Notes: generated from the letters alone by a model not told the origin. A stretch of 39,629 nucleotides of DNA from Enterococcus raffinosus (GCF_001886185.1 NZ_JXLA01000034.1:1-39629), one strand, 5' to 3'; numbered from the stretch's first letter, positions 1 through 9,618 are shown. Numbers and translations are program-made.

Positions 1-1772
1 TCTATCAGTCCTATTTGACAAAGAGCCATAATCCCTTGGTCGATTTGTTTTAATTTACGATAATGGGCATTGGTTTGTTCGAGTTCATTTGGGCTTCCTT
101 GCATGGTTAAGTGTCCGTCTTCGACAAAGATGACCTGATCCATCGCATCAATTCCCTGCAGATGATGGGTAATCCAAATGACCGTCTTATCCTGCAATTC
201 ATGGAAGAAGGTATTGATCAACGACTGCTCAGTGACTGGATCAAGCCCAACGGTGGGTTCATCCAACAGAATAATCGGTGCTTCCTGTAGAAGGATTCGA
301 GCCAATGCGAGACGCTGCCGTTCCCCGCCAGAGAAACGCAGACCGGCCTCATCCACCATTGTTTCTAGACCCTCTGGCAACTCTTCAACAAGTTCCTTCA
401 AGCCAACTCGGGTTAACACTTGCCAAAGTTCATCTTCTTCTGCCGCTTCATTTCCGATTCGTAAATTGTTAGCAATCGTCGTATGAAACAGGTACGGTGT
501 TTGATGAATGACTCCCAGATATTTGCTGATGTCATCACCGAATGCGTAAGTAGCTATGTCATTTAACGTAATGGCCCCTTCAGTCGGTCGCAAATCACCG
601 CGAATCAGATTGGCTAAGGTACTTTTTCCTGAGCCGCTACGACCTAAAATCGCTATTTTCTCACCTGGATGTAGAATTAGATCAATGCCAGATAGAACCT
701 CTTTTTGACTTTCTGGATAGTGATAACGTACTTGATCAATTTTTAGCTCTAATGAGCCAGAAACGACAGGAGATTCGTTTTGCTTGTCTTTAATAGCAGG
801 TAAGTCATTTAAGTTCTTGATAGAATCCTGATAACTATTAGTTTCCTGTGCGGCCGCTGGTAATGGAGCGAAGGCATCGATCAATGGAAATACAGACAAT
901 ACGAAAGCTGCGATCCAATTGGCTGCTCCTCCGTGATTTCCTGGAAATTGACGACTCGTCCATAGCAGCAATGCAATCGTGATCACACCGAACATCAGCT
1001 GAAGCAGAAAATTGCGTTTTCGCTGAAAACTCTGAAGCTTCCGATTCACTGCTCGTAAAGCTTCCTCAGATTCTTCATGATGGTTCACATAATCCTGCCC
1101 CCGTTGACTAAAGATCCAATCCGAGACTCCTAAAACATTGTCCGTCAAATCACTATACAACTGATTCTTCATTTGCTTCTGCTGCTCTTGTCTTGCACCA
1201 TTGATGATAACAGACCATAAGGGCAGTAAAAAGACCACGATTCCCAATAGTAAAAGCATCGCCAACGCGAAGAAGGGTGAAAAATAGCCAATTCCGATAA
1301 CAATAAAGACGTAGAGCAGCCACGCGATAATCGTTGGAAAAATCGTTCGTAAATATAAATTCTGAATGTGATTGATGTCCTCTGAAAGCAATCCTAGGAT
1401 GTCGCCTGTTCGGTGGTTCTGCTTAAAGAAAACAGCGTCTTGCTCCAGCGAGTCATACAACTTCACCCGCAGATTCGAGGTCATTTTCAACACCCAATTA
1501 TGACTGACTAGCCGCTCAACATAACGAAAGACTGGTCGACCGATCCCAAAGGCACGGGTCAAAACAATCGGGATATAGATCAACAATATATTTTCCGGTA
1601 ACGATGCGGCCCGACTAATTAAGTAGCCAGAGTTGAACATTAACGCACCTGCACAGAAAAATGTGATAAATCCAAGCGTCAACGCCAAAATCAAAGACTT
1701 CTTATACTGTTTGAAAAAAGGCTTCACCCATTCGTCTGTTTTCAGCACTTCAAATAATCCGATTGGTTTCAT
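1..1772 (-). CDS. cydC: CydC, ABC exporter subunit for cytochrome bd assembly (partial, 3' end outside window)
   Basis: About 590 codons are readable from an ATG at 1772 to the left edge, with no stop reached. It is an ABC half-transporter: an N-terminal six-helix membrane domain (roughly residues 20-310), then a nucleotide-binding domain with Walker A GRSGSGKST, signature FSGGERQR, Walker B IILLDEP and a switch histidine (WITHH). With CydD it forms the heterodimeric exporter that CydDC systems use for low-molecular-weight thiols and that cytochrome bd assembly needs. The start overlaps the cydD stop in an ATGA arrangement, so the two are translationally coupled. The C-terminus after the H-loop is nearly complete. 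CydC rather than another ABC half-transporter is assigned from its place after cydA-cydB-cydD. Confidence 0.93.
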   Translation of the reverse strand, partial: MKPIGLFEVLKTDEWVKPFFKQYKKSLILALTLGFITFFCAGALMFNSGYLISRAASLPENILLIYIPIVLTRAFGIGRPVFRYVERLVSHNWVLKMTSNLRVKLYDSLEQDAVFFKQNHRTGDILGLLSEDINHIQNLYLRTIFPTIIAWLLYVFIVIGIGYFSPFFALAMLLLLGIVVFLLPLWSVIINGARQEQQKQMKNQLYSDLTDNVLGVSDWIFSQRGQDYVNHHEESEEALRAVNRKLQSFQRKRNFLLQLMFGVITIALLLWTSRQFPGNHGGAANWIAAFVLSVFPLIDAFAPLPAAAQETNSYQDSIKNLNDLPAIKDKQNESPVVSGSLELKIDQVRYHYPESQKEVLSGIDLILHPGEKIAILGRSGSGKSTLANLIRGDLRPTEGAITLNDIATYAFGDDISKYLGVIHQTPYLFHTTIANNLRIGNEAAEEDELWQVLTRVGLKELVEELPEGLETMVDEAGLRFSGGERQRLALARILLQEAPIILLDEPTVGLDPVTEQSLINTFFHELQDKTVIWITHHLQGIDAMDQVIFVEDGHLTMQGSPNELEQTNAHYRKLKQIDQGIMALCQIGLI

Positions 1773-3481
1773 CCTTTTTCACCTCGCAATGCCTGACTCA
1801 ATTTTGTAAAGGCGCCATTTTTTTGTTTTAGTTCTTCTAATGTGCCCTGTTCCACAAGCTTCCCATGATCCATGACCAGTAAATAATCCATTTCTGCCAG
1901 CCAATGCAATCGATGAGTAGCAAAGAACACTAAATGATTATCCATCAATGGCAGCATCCGCTCCTTCAATTCTACCTCCGTCTCAATATCTAAATGAGCC
2001 GTTGGTTCATCGAATAGCAATATTTTGCGCTCTTGGTCTAGAAAAGCTCTCGCTAAAGCGATTCGTTGCGCTTGTCCTCCGCTGAGGGTTCGAGCGCCCT
2101 CCCCTAATATTGTATCTAACCCTTGTGGTAATTCCTTCAACAAATCCGTTAAGCCAGTGACTTCGATTGCCTTCAAAATTTCAGCATCACTAGCCTGGGG
2201 ATGATAAAAAGCAATATTCTCTCGCACCGAGCGTTGGAAAATGTATGGATGTTGAGGAATATATATTAACTGCTCCTGCCACTGCGGCTGGTCGAAGGCG
2301 GGCAGAACCTGTTCATTAAAGCTGATCTGACTTTCCTCCGGTCGTAAAAAACCGCTGAGAAGATTGATTAACGTTGATTTACCCGAACCGCTCATTCCAA
2401 TAATCCCAATTTTTTTGTAGCCCTGAACCTTGAAATCAACCGTCGCACCCAATTTATCCTCATAATGATAATCCATAGCCACGGATAACTGACTATCCGC
2501 TGACCAAGTTGGCAATCCAATCGTCACGCCTTGTGCCTCTGGCAGGTCCAAAATCTGATGAACCGCGTCCATCGCGTTTTTCCCATCCAGTGTCGCATGG
2601 TAATCACTAGAAAAATCACGGATTGGCAAAAAATACTCCGGCGCTAAAATCAGTACCGTTAATGCAGGAAATAAAAAGATCCCCTCATTGATCAAACGCA
2701 ACCCTAATAAAACCGCCACGACCGCAACAGATAATGTGGTAAAGAAATCAAGGGCGAATGTCGAGAGAATCGCTACTTTCAAGGTACTCATCGTTGCCTT
2801 GCGAAAACGCTCGCTGGTCGTATAAATACTTTTACTATACTGCTTGCTGATGCCAAAGAATTTTAAGGTATCAATGCCTCGAAGTGAATCAATAAAATGA
2901 TTGGATAATAGCTGGAATACTTTATATTGCTTATCCGCTTTGCTTTGCGCTGCATAGCCTAAAATGATCATAAAAATAATAATCAGCGGAAAAACGATCA
3001 ATAGGACCACGCCTGATTCCCAATCTAGTAGAAAAATCGCTACTAACAAAATCCAAGGAATGATCATCATATTCAGCATCTTCGGTAAAATCAAATGCAA
3101 ATATTCCTCTACCTGATCAATACCATCTAGCGCCGTGGTAACCACGCTCCCTGTGCCTTGCTTTTGCACGACTTGCGGTCCCAAGCGGAAGATTTTCTGC
3201 AACAATTGACTTCGTAAATCCTTGGCTTGTTGGTACGCGTATTCCTCTAATACGTGCTCCCGTGCATAGGTCCCCAGATGCCTCAGCGCGAAAGAGCCAA
3301 AAAACAGCAGTATCCAATATATTTGGTTGTTTAAGCCTTCCCCGTTCCATAAATGAGTAATCGTCATAGCTAGACCATATGCTTGCCCAATTATAAAGAT
3401 TGCTTGCAGGACAGCAGATCCTGCAAGCAACATCAGAATTTTTTTGATACCGGGAAGTTGTAATAACTTCTTGTCTATCAT
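1769..3481 (-). CDS. cydD: CydD, ABC exporter subunit for cytochrome bd assembly
   Basis: 570 residues from the ATG at 3481, chosen because an AGGAG sits eight bases upstream; an upstream in-frame ATG at 3514 has no ribosome binding site. N-terminal membrane domain of six helices, then a nucleotide-binding domain with Walker A GMSGSGKST, Q-loop region YIPQHPYIF, signature LSGGQAQR and Walker B ILLFDEP. It is the partner of CydC, whose start overlaps this stop. It lies downstream of cydA and cydB; the gap to cydB (3482-3600) carries a copy of a dispersed hairpin element. Family knowledge: CydDC exports cysteine or glutathione and is needed for haem insertion into cytochrome bd. Confidence 0.93.
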   Translation of the reverse strand: MIDKKLLQLPGIKKILMLLAGSAVLQAIFIIGQAYGLAMTITHLWNGEGLNNQIYWILLFFGSFALRHLGTYAREHVLEEYAYQQAKDLRSQLLQKIFRLGPQVVQKQGTGSVVTTALDGIDQVEEYLHLILPKMLNMMIIPWILLVAIFLLDWESGVVLLIVFPLIIIFMIILGYAAQSKADKQYKVFQLLSNHFIDSLRGIDTLKFFGISKQYSKSIYTTSERFRKATMSTLKVAILSTFALDFFTTLSVAVVAVLLGLRLINEGIFLFPALTVLILAPEYFLPIRDFSSDYHATLDGKNAMDAVHQILDLPEAQGVTIGLPTWSADSQLSVAMDYHYEDKLGATVDFKVQGYKKIGIIGMSGSGKSTLINLLSGFLRPEESQISFNEQVLPAFDQPQWQEQLIYIPQHPYIFQRSVRENIAFYHPQASDAEILKAIEVTGLTDLLKELPQGLDTILGEGARTLSGGQAQRIALARAFLDQERKILLFDEPTAHLDIETEVELKERMLPLMDNHLVFFATHRLHWLAEMDYLLVMDHGKLVEQGTLEELKQKNGAFTKLSQALRGEKG

Positions 3482-3504
3482 GGTTGAACTCCTAATTCCT
3501 CTTA

Positions 3505-3595
3505 ATGTATTCATTTTTCATAAACTGAAAAATGAGTTTGTTTGTTATTTCGTCTACCATTCAGCTGGATGAGTTTGATCTTGGTCAGCCAACGA
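3505..3595. repeat. Dispersed palindromic intergenic element, copy 1 (cydB-cydD gap)
   Basis: The segment has two modules. The first is a hairpin with arms CATTTTTC and GAAAAATG around a 7-base loop, in the same context (GTATTC before, AGT after) as the trpF-trpB copies. The second is a near-palindrome, CATTCAGCTGGATG, at about 3559-3572. It aligns with the left arm of the other copies (CATTCCACT, CATCCAACT) and their right arm (AGTGGAACTG, AGTTGGACTG), but here the two arms are fused, as if the interior were deleted. The cydD ribosome binding site lies just beyond it on the minus strand. Confidence 0.6.
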
Positions 3596-3600
3596 TCTAC

Positions 3601-4644
3601 CTAATACGCCCCATTTTCTTCGCTGCGAAGAGCTGAATTGGTAATCTCATGGGGATGTTTAATCCGTTTACGGAAAATATAGTATGTCCAAGCAGTGTAA
3701 GCCAGTACGAAAGGCAAAATCGTTAATGAAATATAAGACATAATCTTCAGGGTATAAGGACTTGATGAAGCATTTTGAATCAATAGGTCATTCCCTGGAA
3801 TAGAGCTGATCAATACTCGTGGGAACAAACCGCTGAACAACAATGCCACTAAAGCAATCATCGTTAGACCGCTAGCGATAAATGCCAGCATTTCCTTATT
3901 TCTGAAGACTGAAACATTCGCGATTACTGTAAGTAAAACAATCACTGCCAATAAGATCAAGGTAACCGCGAAATTATTTTGGAAGAAATCTGTTTTAAAG
4001 TACATTAACACAGCAAATATCACTAAACCGACGTACAAGACGCCGTATAGCACCTGCGCATAGTTTTTCGCCCGATAACGAACAGGACCTTCTGTCCGCA
4101 ACGCAATATAGTTTAGCCCATGTAAATAGCAAAGCAAGGTTAATGCGACTCCACCGACCACAGAATACAAGTTGATGTAATCAGTAAAGGTCGCCATCAT
4201 ATTGTGATCCGCATCTAATGGCATCCCTTGAATCATACTGATGAATAGGATTCCGAAGAAGAAGGGAACCAAAAAGCTTCCGATGCTCAAGGTCCAGTTC
4301 CATAACTGTTTGCGTTCTTTCGGCATGTGGCTGCGGAATTCAAAGGATACCCCGCGAATAATCAAGCCAAATAAAATGATAAACAGAATCAAATAGTACC
4401 CGCTGAACAATGAAGCATACCAGTAAGGAAAGGATGCGAACATCGCTCCGCCAGCAGTTAAGAGCCAAACTTCATTTCCGTCCCAAACGGGTCCGATCGT
4501 TTGAACAATCTGATCTTTTTCGTGCTCATCATGAGCAAGTGTTTGCACGGACATCCCAACACCAAAGTCGAAGCCTTCTAGAAAGAAGAAACCGGAAAAC
4601 AGGACGCCGATCAATAAGAACCATAATAATTGTAAACTACTCAT
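3601..4644 (-). CDS. cydB: CydB, cytochrome bd ubiquinol/menaquinol oxidase subunit II
   Basis: 347 residues from the ATG at 4644 (MSSLQLLWFLLIG), preceded by a G-rich ribosome binding site. A longer reading to 4704 would lie inside cydA and lacks a site. The start overlaps the end of cydA by eight bases. About eight or nine membrane helices. The family motif around FFFLEGFDFGVGM near the N-terminus and the DGNEVWLLTAGGAMFA stretch are diagnostic of CydB. With CydA it forms the membrane quinol oxidase that reduces O2 to water and builds proton motive force. If this is an Enterococcus, haem would have to be supplied from outside, because that genus does not make it. Confidence 0.96.
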   Translation of the reverse strand: MSSLQLLWFLLIGVLFSGFFFLEGFDFGVGMSVQTLAHDEHEKDQIVQTIGPVWDGNEVWLLTAGGAMFASFPYWYASLFSGYYLILFIILFGLIIRGVSFEFRSHMPKERKQLWNWTLSIGSFLVPFFFGILFISMIQGMPLDADHNMMATFTDYINLYSVVGGVALTLLCYLHGLNYIALRTEGPVRYRAKNYAQVLYGVLYVGLVIFAVLMYFKTDFFQNNFAVTLILLAVIVLLTVIANVSVFRNKEMLAFIASGLTMIALVALLFSGLFPRVLISSIPGNDLLIQNASSSPYTLKIMSYISLTILPFVLAYTAWTYYIFRKRIKHPHEITNSALRSEENGAY

Positions 4645-6055
4645 GAGTGAACGCCCCCTTATCAAAAGGATCCATCGAATCTTGTCCAGAATGATTGTCG
4701 TCATCCAAGACTGGCCCTTTATTTAATTCTCGTTTGACCAAATAAATCATCGTTACTGCCAAACCAGAGAACAATAGGAAGTAAATAATGTTTGAGGTCA
4801 ACAATGAAGCAACCGAAACATTTGGCGAAACACTGTCTTCTATCGTAAATAACCCATAAACCGTCCATGGATAACGTCCTAGCTCAGTGACTAGCCAGCC
4901 GGCCGTGTTTGCTAAGAACGGTGCGAAGGTACAAAGTCCCATCACCCACAGCATCCAGCGCTTTTCATAGAGGATTGGCTTCTTCTTGCGCGTAAAGAAC
5001 AACCCAAGAATCGCTACTAACAGCATCAGCATGCCAAAGCCTGCCATGATTCGGAAGTTCCAAAATAAGACATTGACTGGTGGATAGTAATTCCGATCTC
5101 CATATTTTTTGACTAATTCCTTGTTGACCGTATCCATCCCTTTAATGGAACCAGAAGGCTTGTTATAGGAAAGAATACTTAGCATATAAGGAATTTGAAC
5201 ACCAAAAACTTGCTTGTGCTCTCGCTCATTGTCCCAAGCAATTAAGGTCCAGGCAGCTGGATCTCCTGTGTCCTCATAGGTTCCTTCCATCGCCGCAAAT
5301 TTCATTGGCTGACCTTCAATCAAAGCTTTCATTTGTGCATCACCTGCACCTAAAACCAAGATTGAGCCGAACAATGTTACAACTAGTCCAATGCGCATCG
5401 ATTTCATGAAAAATTCACGCATTTTTTTGTCTTTACGTTTTAACAATTGGAATGCCGCAAGACCGGCTGCAATCATTCCACCCATTGTTATCGCCGCCGC
5501 GATTACGTGGCCAAATTCGTACCATACTTTCGGATTGGCAATGACCGCACCAAAATCCGTCATTTCTGCTCGACCGTTACGAAGGGCATAGCCAACTGGA
5601 TGCTGCATGAAGCTGTTCGCCGCTAAGATCCAGAAAGCTGATAACATCGAAGCAATGGTAACTAACCAAATAAAAATGACATGTGTCCGTGGTTTCACAC
5701 GATCCCATGTAAACATCCAGAGTCCTAAGAAAGTAGACTCCATAAAGAAGGCCAATAAAGCCTCTACTGCTAATGGCGCGCCAAAAATATCTCCGACGAA
5801 CCGTGAATAATCTGACCAGTTCATTCCAAATTGAAATTCTTGAATGATCCCAGTCACGACGCCCACCGCAAAGCTCAAGAGAAAAATATTTCCCCAGAAT
5901 TTCGCCAATTGACGGTATTTTTCATTTTTCGTTTTAACAAATAATGTTTCCATAATGGCAACAACCAAAACCATCCCAATGGAGAATGGCACAAAGAAAA
6001 AGTGAAAAACCGTTGTCATGGCGAACTGAAAACGGGCCAACGTCACTATATCCAT
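4637..6055 (-). CDS. cydA: CydA, cytochrome bd quinol oxidase subunit I
   Basis: 472 residues, the length expected of short Q-loop Gram-positive CydA proteins. The N-terminal MDIVTLARFQFAMTTVFHFF carries the haem-ligand histidine at residue 18 (the equivalent of H19 in E. coli). A second histidine in the YEFGHVIAAA helix fits the haem b558 ligand. The GRYPWTVYG motif late in the protein is typical of quinol-oxidase CydA. About nine membrane helices. The ribosome binding site GGGGAGG is just upstream. It is the first gene of cydABCD; no convincing consensus promoter is seen in the AT-rich DNA upstream. Confidence 0.97.
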   Translation of the reverse strand: MDIVTLARFQFAMTTVFHFFFVPFSIGMVLVVAIMETLFVKTKNEKYRQLAKFWGNIFLLSFAVGVVTGIIQEFQFGMNWSDYSRFVGDIFGAPLAVEALLAFFMESTFLGLWMFTWDRVKPRTHVIFIWLVTIASMLSAFWILAANSFMQHPVGYALRNGRAEMTDFGAVIANPKVWYEFGHVIAAAITMGGMIAAGLAAFQLLKRKDKKMREFFMKSMRIGLVVTLFGSILVLGAGDAQMKALIEGQPMKFAAMEGTYEDTGDPAAWTLIAWDNEREHKQVFGVQIPYMLSILSYNKPSGSIKGMDTVNKELVKKYGDRNYYPPVNVLFWNFRIMAGFGMLMLLVAILGLFFTRKKKPILYEKRWMLWVMGLCTFAPFLANTAGWLVTELGRYPWTVYGLFTIEDSVSPNVSVASLLTSNIIYFLLFSGLAVTMIYLVKRELNKGPVLDDDNHSGQDSMDPFDKGAFTHE

Positions 6056-6350
6056 TTTAATTCCTCCCCTACAATTGTGAATAACAAAACTAAAATATAA
6101 ACCCTTTCTGTAATTACTATAATCCTTACGGCATAAATTGCCAAATGTTCAGCTTAAGCGCTTTTCATTTAAGAAATTTGAGGAAAAAGGAAAATAACTA
6201 TTTAAGCTCAAATAAATGAACTATTTTGCAAAAAAGCACAAGGCTTACTTATCATCTATAATAAAATTCTCACAAGAGCCAACCATATCCACAGAATTAT
6301 TCGCGAGAAATTAATAATGACGAGCAGATTCATTTGAAAACAAAACATAA
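6056..6350. other. Non-coding region upstream of cydA
   Basis: About 300 AT-rich bases without a supportable gene. It must hold the cyd promoter (minus strand). A TATATT hexamer about 50 bases before the start could be a -10, but no good -35 is visible. A TTCACAA half-site (minus strand, near 6074-6080) resembles half of a Rex redox-repressor operator, but the other half does not match well. Confidence 0.4.
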
Positions 6351-6387
6351 AAACAGCTTATTGAGCTGAGCCCAATAAGCTGTTTCC
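6351..6387 (-). terminator. Rho-independent terminator of the lipid kinase gene
   Basis: Inverted repeat AACAGCTTATTG / CAATAAGCTGTT around an 8-base loop, followed on the minus strand by a T-rich run. It sits just after the stop codon at 6390. Confidence 0.85.
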
Positions 6388-6389
6388 AA

Positions 6390-7283
6390 TTATTCTCCGC
6401 CGCAATATACGTCAAGATGCTGCGGCAATACTTTGATGGTCAGAGGAAGTTCTGGTCCCTCGTCTCCATCTACACTTGGACGTAATTCTGTCTCTTCCTT
6501 TACAGTTAAGCGCCCTTCTTTAAAGGGCGTGTAGCCAATAGTATCCGTAGATTGATCTACGCCCTTGATAATATCAGGAACACTTTTTAGGCGATCTGTA
6601 ATACTCTGGTCCTTCAAATACAAGAGATACAGGTTGCCGTCATTATTTTTCGCTTCGGGAACAATATGCGTAAAGCCGCCGATGGTTCTTGTTAAGACGA
6701 TGACAACAGCACTGCTTTCGATCTCCGTCCGCTCTCCATCAATTTCTAAGGTAAAATGATAGTTTTCATCATTGAAGACTTCCTTTACTCCATTCACAAA
6801 ATAGGCTAGCTTGCCGAACTTTGTCTTCTCTTCTACATCTACATCACTGATGGCTTCGGGAATACTGCCGACAGAAACGATATTCATAAAGTACTCGTCG
6901 TTGACCTTTCCAATATCTAACGAGGTCTTCTGTTCGATATCAAAGGATTCGATCGCCTCCTGCGGGTCCATCGAAATATTTAAAGAACGCGCCAAATCAT
7001 TGACAGTCCCTAATGGAAAGAAACCAAAAGTTGGACGATAAGACTGTTCAGCGAGTCCGCTGATGGCTTCATTGACGGTACCATCTCCACCCATCGCAAA
7101 AACACTATCAACCTTCTCCTCGGCAGCCTTCCGCGCAAATTTAGTGGCGTCTCCTCCCTCTGCTGTTTCCTTTACCTCAACCTCATCAAAAAATTGCGCC
7201 AGTTTTTCTCGAGCCTGCGTCTCATAATTCTTGGCCTCTTCATTCCCAGAACTGGGATTGATAATCAATACTGCTTTTTTCAT
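6390..7283 (-). CDS. Diacylglycerol/lipid kinase family protein (DgkB/YegS/BmrU type)
   Basis: 297 residues. It begins MKKAVLIINPSSGN, the nucleotide-binding opening of the diacylglycerol kinase catalytic family, and has the signature GGDGTVNEAI near residue 66 and FPLGTVNDLARSL near residue 92. Such soluble kinases phosphorylate diacylglycerol (DgkB, recycling DAG from lipoteichoic acid synthesis) or related lipids, using ATP and a metal ion. The C-terminal half is the beta-rich lipid-binding fold. Ribosome binding site AGGGAGA, eight or nine bases upstream. It is monocistronic, with its own terminator. The exact lipid substrate cannot be told from sequence, so no gene symbol is given. Confidence 0.85.
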   Translation of the reverse strand: MKKAVLIINPSSGNEEAKNYETQAREKLAQFFDEVEVKETAEGGDATKFARKAAEEKVDSVFAMGGDGTVNEAISGLAEQSYRPTFGFFPLGTVNDLARSLNISMDPQEAIESFDIEQKTSLDIGKVNDEYFMNIVSVGSIPEAISDVDVEEKTKFGKLAYFVNGVKEVFNDENYHFTLEIDGERTEIESSAVVIVLTRTIGGFTHIVPEAKNNDGNLYLLYLKDQSITDRLKSVPDIIKGVDQSTDTIGYTPFKEGRLTVKEETELRPSVDGDEGPELPLTIKVLPQHLDVYCGGE

Positions 7284-7602
7284 CGCTTCTTCTCTCCCTT
7301 TTTCTTTCTCTGGAAAACCTGTTACGTATCCGTTTTCTATTTCTTCTTCAGTATATCAGGTGGGAGAAGAATTCTTACTTGAGACGACTTATAGAAAGAC
7401 CAACTTTATTTCTCCTCAAAAATAAAACCATCAGATTTTTTTTAACATGCCTTCTATTTGAAAAATTTTCAGAATAACGAAACACTACGAGTATGTGCAC
7501 ATTATTCGTTCTGAATTTTCGAAAATTGCTGCAACAGATTTGTTATCGATCATAATTTGCGGGGTTAAAATAGTTTTTTTTTTAATTATTAGCCATTCCT
7601 CT
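7284..7602. other. Non-coding region between the lipid kinase and the 127-residue gene
   Basis: About 320 bases with no supportable gene. It should contain the kinase promoter and the end of the upstream transcript. An imperfect inverted repeat (TTCAGAA / TTCTGAA arms, about 7468-7515) could end the upstream gene on the minus strand. A 14-bp perfect palindrome, AATTTTCGAAAATT, lies at 7514-7527; its role is unknown. Confidence 0.35.
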
Positions 7603-7986
7603 TCACGAACCCACCAATCCCTGCAACGGTGTTTTGATAAATTGCGTATATAATTGCTCAAGCTTTTCGGCAATGTAAGTTTTAATTGGAAATAGGCGCA
7701 GTGGTAGCAAGCGCCATTCCTTTGCCGTAAAATATTCCCTAAAAAATAGATAATATCGTCGCAAAGTACGAGTTGATTTGGTTTTTAAAAACAGCTTGCG
7801 CACTAAGTCTTTCAAGAAAAATGAAAAATCAGCCTCACCTAATTCATCCCGTACCTGAAGCGCGATTAGGATTTGAACGGTGGCTTTTTCATCATGAGTT
7901 TTTTCATAATATGCCGATAAACGTTTTTCAATCGTCTTTCTTTTAAGGGAAAATACCTTTTGGAGCGTCAAATTCATTTCCTGCAT
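7603..7986 (-). CDS. Hypothetical 127-residue basic protein
   Basis: Not recognised. The start at 7986 is supported by AAAGGAGG seven or eight bases upstream and by a plausible promoter (TTGACT, 18 bases, TATCGT). The protein is mostly helical and very rich in Lys and Arg (KRKTIEKRL, KTKSTRTLRRYYLFF, RLLPLRLFP), with no membrane segment or signal peptide. The basic, helical character could suit nucleic-acid or membrane-surface binding, but that is speculation. The flanking genes (lipid kinase, dipeptidase) have their own transcripts and give no clue. Confidence 0.6.
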   Translation of the reverse strand: MQEMNLTLQKVFSLKRKTIEKRLSAYYEKTHDEKATVQILIALQVRDELGEADFSFFLKDLVRKLFLKTKSTRTLRRYYLFFREYFTAKEWRLLPLRLFPIKTYIAEKLEQLYTQFIKTPLQGLVGS

Positions 7987-8020
7987 CCTACTGCCTCCTT
8001 TTGCTCGTTTTCTTATCTCA

Positions 8021-8050
8021 ACGATACCCTTCCAAAAGAAATAAAGTCAA
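8021..8050 (-). promoter_or_regulatory. Predicted promoter of the 127-residue gene
   Basis: On the minus strand, -35 TTGACT (8045-8050), an 18-base spacer and -10 TATCGT (8021-8026). The gene start is about 35 bases downstream. Confidence 0.5.
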
Positions 8051-8132
8051 TGACAGGTTCTTTATTGATAAAAATTGTCCAAATAACGGGACATTTTTCA
8101 CTCAATGTTAGATTTTTGCAAAAAAAGATTGA

Positions 8133-8166
8133 CAAAAAAAGCCTTCGCAAAAACGAAGGCTTTTAC
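8133..8166 (-). terminator. Terminator of the C69 dipeptidase gene
   Basis: Hairpin AAGCCTTCG / CGAAGGCTT with a 5-base loop, followed on the minus strand by a run of seven T. Confidence 0.9.
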
Positions 8167-8178
8167 TTACTAGCAGGA

Positions 8179-9585
8179 TTAGTCATTCAAATTGTAGCGT
8201 AGCTTCATATGTTCTGAGCCTGAAATGACCATATCGCCAAACAATTTGGTTTGACGTTTCAAGGATTCATCCGCTAATTTTTCATTGGCTGCTTCCAAGA
8301 ATTTCTGTACATCTGTTTGATCTGCGACTGCTTTATCTTTAGCGTTTTGGATTCCGCGATAAACAGACATTGCTTCTAGCTCGAAGGTATTTCGGAAATC
8401 AACATAGAAGTTGTAGTCCGTGTCACCAAGTAGAGCTGTAGCACAGCTTAACCAGTACATATTGTTCAAATCAAACGTTCCTGTCGCATTTTTATAGCAA
8501 GCTGGCGTATCGTTCACATTTGAATAGAATGGTACGACTGTGTTAAAGGTATTCGCGCCATAAGCTAACCAATGAACGCCAGCGATTTCTGCAGGGACAT
8601 TGTTGCGGATTTGCAAAATGTGAACGTTATGGTTGCGGTTGATTCCGATTGGACGAATCAAGGTCTTCTCTGCTTCTGTACCGTCACCATAAGGATCGTA
8701 TTTCGTATTTTCAAAGTGAGAACTTAGGACAAATTTCACGTCTTCAATCGAGATTTTGCGGTTGGCCCGGCAGATAAATGGCAAATCCTGATCCATTGGG
8801 TCTTGTTCTACTTCTGGAGTGAAGTACTTTTGTCCATACCAGGCACGTGGATTATTATAAACCGTATCTTTAATAGAAGAACTTCCAAAAATGTGACGTA
8901 AATTGTAGCCTTCAAAGTCTGGATTCAAGTGATTGTCTTCGATCAAATCCTTTAAATCGTCTGAACAAAGTGTATCCTCTGAATCAAAATCAAACGCATC
9001 AATGTTCATCCGGTTTGGCGCAACAACGTAAGCATCGTCTGGAATGCGAACCGCTGCCCAATGATGACCGCCGATAGTTTCTAGCCACCATACTTCATCC
9101 TGATCGGAAAAAGCAATCCCATTTGGTTCATAGGTGCCGTATTCTTTCAATAAAGAACCTAAACGTTCTACGCCTTCTTTAGCGCTGTGGATATAAGGCA
9201 ATACTAAAGTGACGATATCTTCTTCCCCGATGCCGCCTTCTACATATGGATCAAGCCCTTGGATACGTGGATTTGTAGTGATTGTTTCGGTTGCGGACAT
9301 CGCCACATTTTCACTATTGATCCCCGCTGCTGGCCAGATACCATTCGTTAAAATCGAATTTGGCATTGAGGTATAGCGCATTGGATTGTCAGGTAGTTCA
9401 ACCTTTACACCGCTGATTACCGCTTGGTAATGTTTTGGCTGTTCTTCTGGTTGAACGACTACAAAACGTTGTGGGTCTAGAGCTTCATGCCCATCATCGT
9501 TCCTTGAAATAATAGTTGAGCCATCAATCGATGCTTTCTTTCCGACTAGTACGGTGGTACATGAACCTTTTACTCTCTTTGTCAT
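8179..9585 (-). CDS. pepD: C69-family dipeptidase (PepD-like)
   Basis: 468 residues from the ATG at 9585. This start is preferred over an in-frame ATG at 9609 because GGGAGAG lies about ten bases upstream, and because the predicted promoter puts the transcript start at about 9612, leaving no leader for the longer form. Family C69 N-terminal-nucleophile hydrolase: the short N-terminus ends at [18 protein letters not shown], with Cys9 as the expected nucleophile exposed by self-processing, followed by the conserved SRNDD. Further family features are [20 protein letters not shown] and the late [20 protein letters not shown]. It is a cytoplasmic dipeptidase of broad specificity in lactic acid bacteria. 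Single-gene transcript with its own promoter and terminator. Confidence 0.9.
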   Translation of the reverse strand: MTKRVKGSCTTVLVGKKASIDGSTIISRNDDGHEALDPQRFVVVQPEEQPKHYQAVISGVKVELPDNPMRYTSMPNSILTNGIWPAAGINSENVAMSATETITTNPRIQGLDPYVEGGIGEEDIVTLVLPYIHSAKEGVERLGSLLKEYGTYEPNGIAFSDQDEVWWLETIGGHHWAAVRIPDDAYVVAPNRMNIDAFDFDSEDTLCSDDLKDLIEDNHLNPDFEGYNLRHIFGSSSIKDTVYNNPRAWYGQKYFTPEVEQDPMDQDLPFICRANRKISIEDVKFVLSSHFENTKYDPYGDGTEAEKTLIRPIGINRNHNVHILQIRNNVPAEIAGVHWLAYGANTFNTVVPFYSNVNDTPACYKNATGTFDLNNMYWLSCATALLGDTDYNFYVDFRNTFELEAMSVYRGIQNAKDKAVADQTDVQKFLEAANEKLADESLKRQTKLFGDMVISGSEHMKLRYNLND

Positions 9586-9618
9586 ACTTGAAACACTCTC
9601 CCTTTTCATGGTACCTCA

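Noticed and set aside
3482-3514. Longer CydD start at 3514
   Set aside because: No ribosome binding site there, whereas the ATG at 3481 has a good AGGAG; the extra residues lie in the hairpin element.
6070-6090. Rex-type redox operator before cydA
   Set aside because: Only one half (TTCACAA) matches the palindromic consensus; the other half matches about three of seven bases. Too weak to call.
6150-6170. cre-like sequence with AAGCGCTT before the cyd promoter
   Set aside because: The flanking TG and CA of the cre consensus are not in register; the match is mostly the GC-rich centre.
7514-7527. 14-bp perfect palindrome AATTTTCGAAAATT
   Set aside because: Short, AT-rich and far from a promoter; plausible by chance, so recorded only in the intergenic note.
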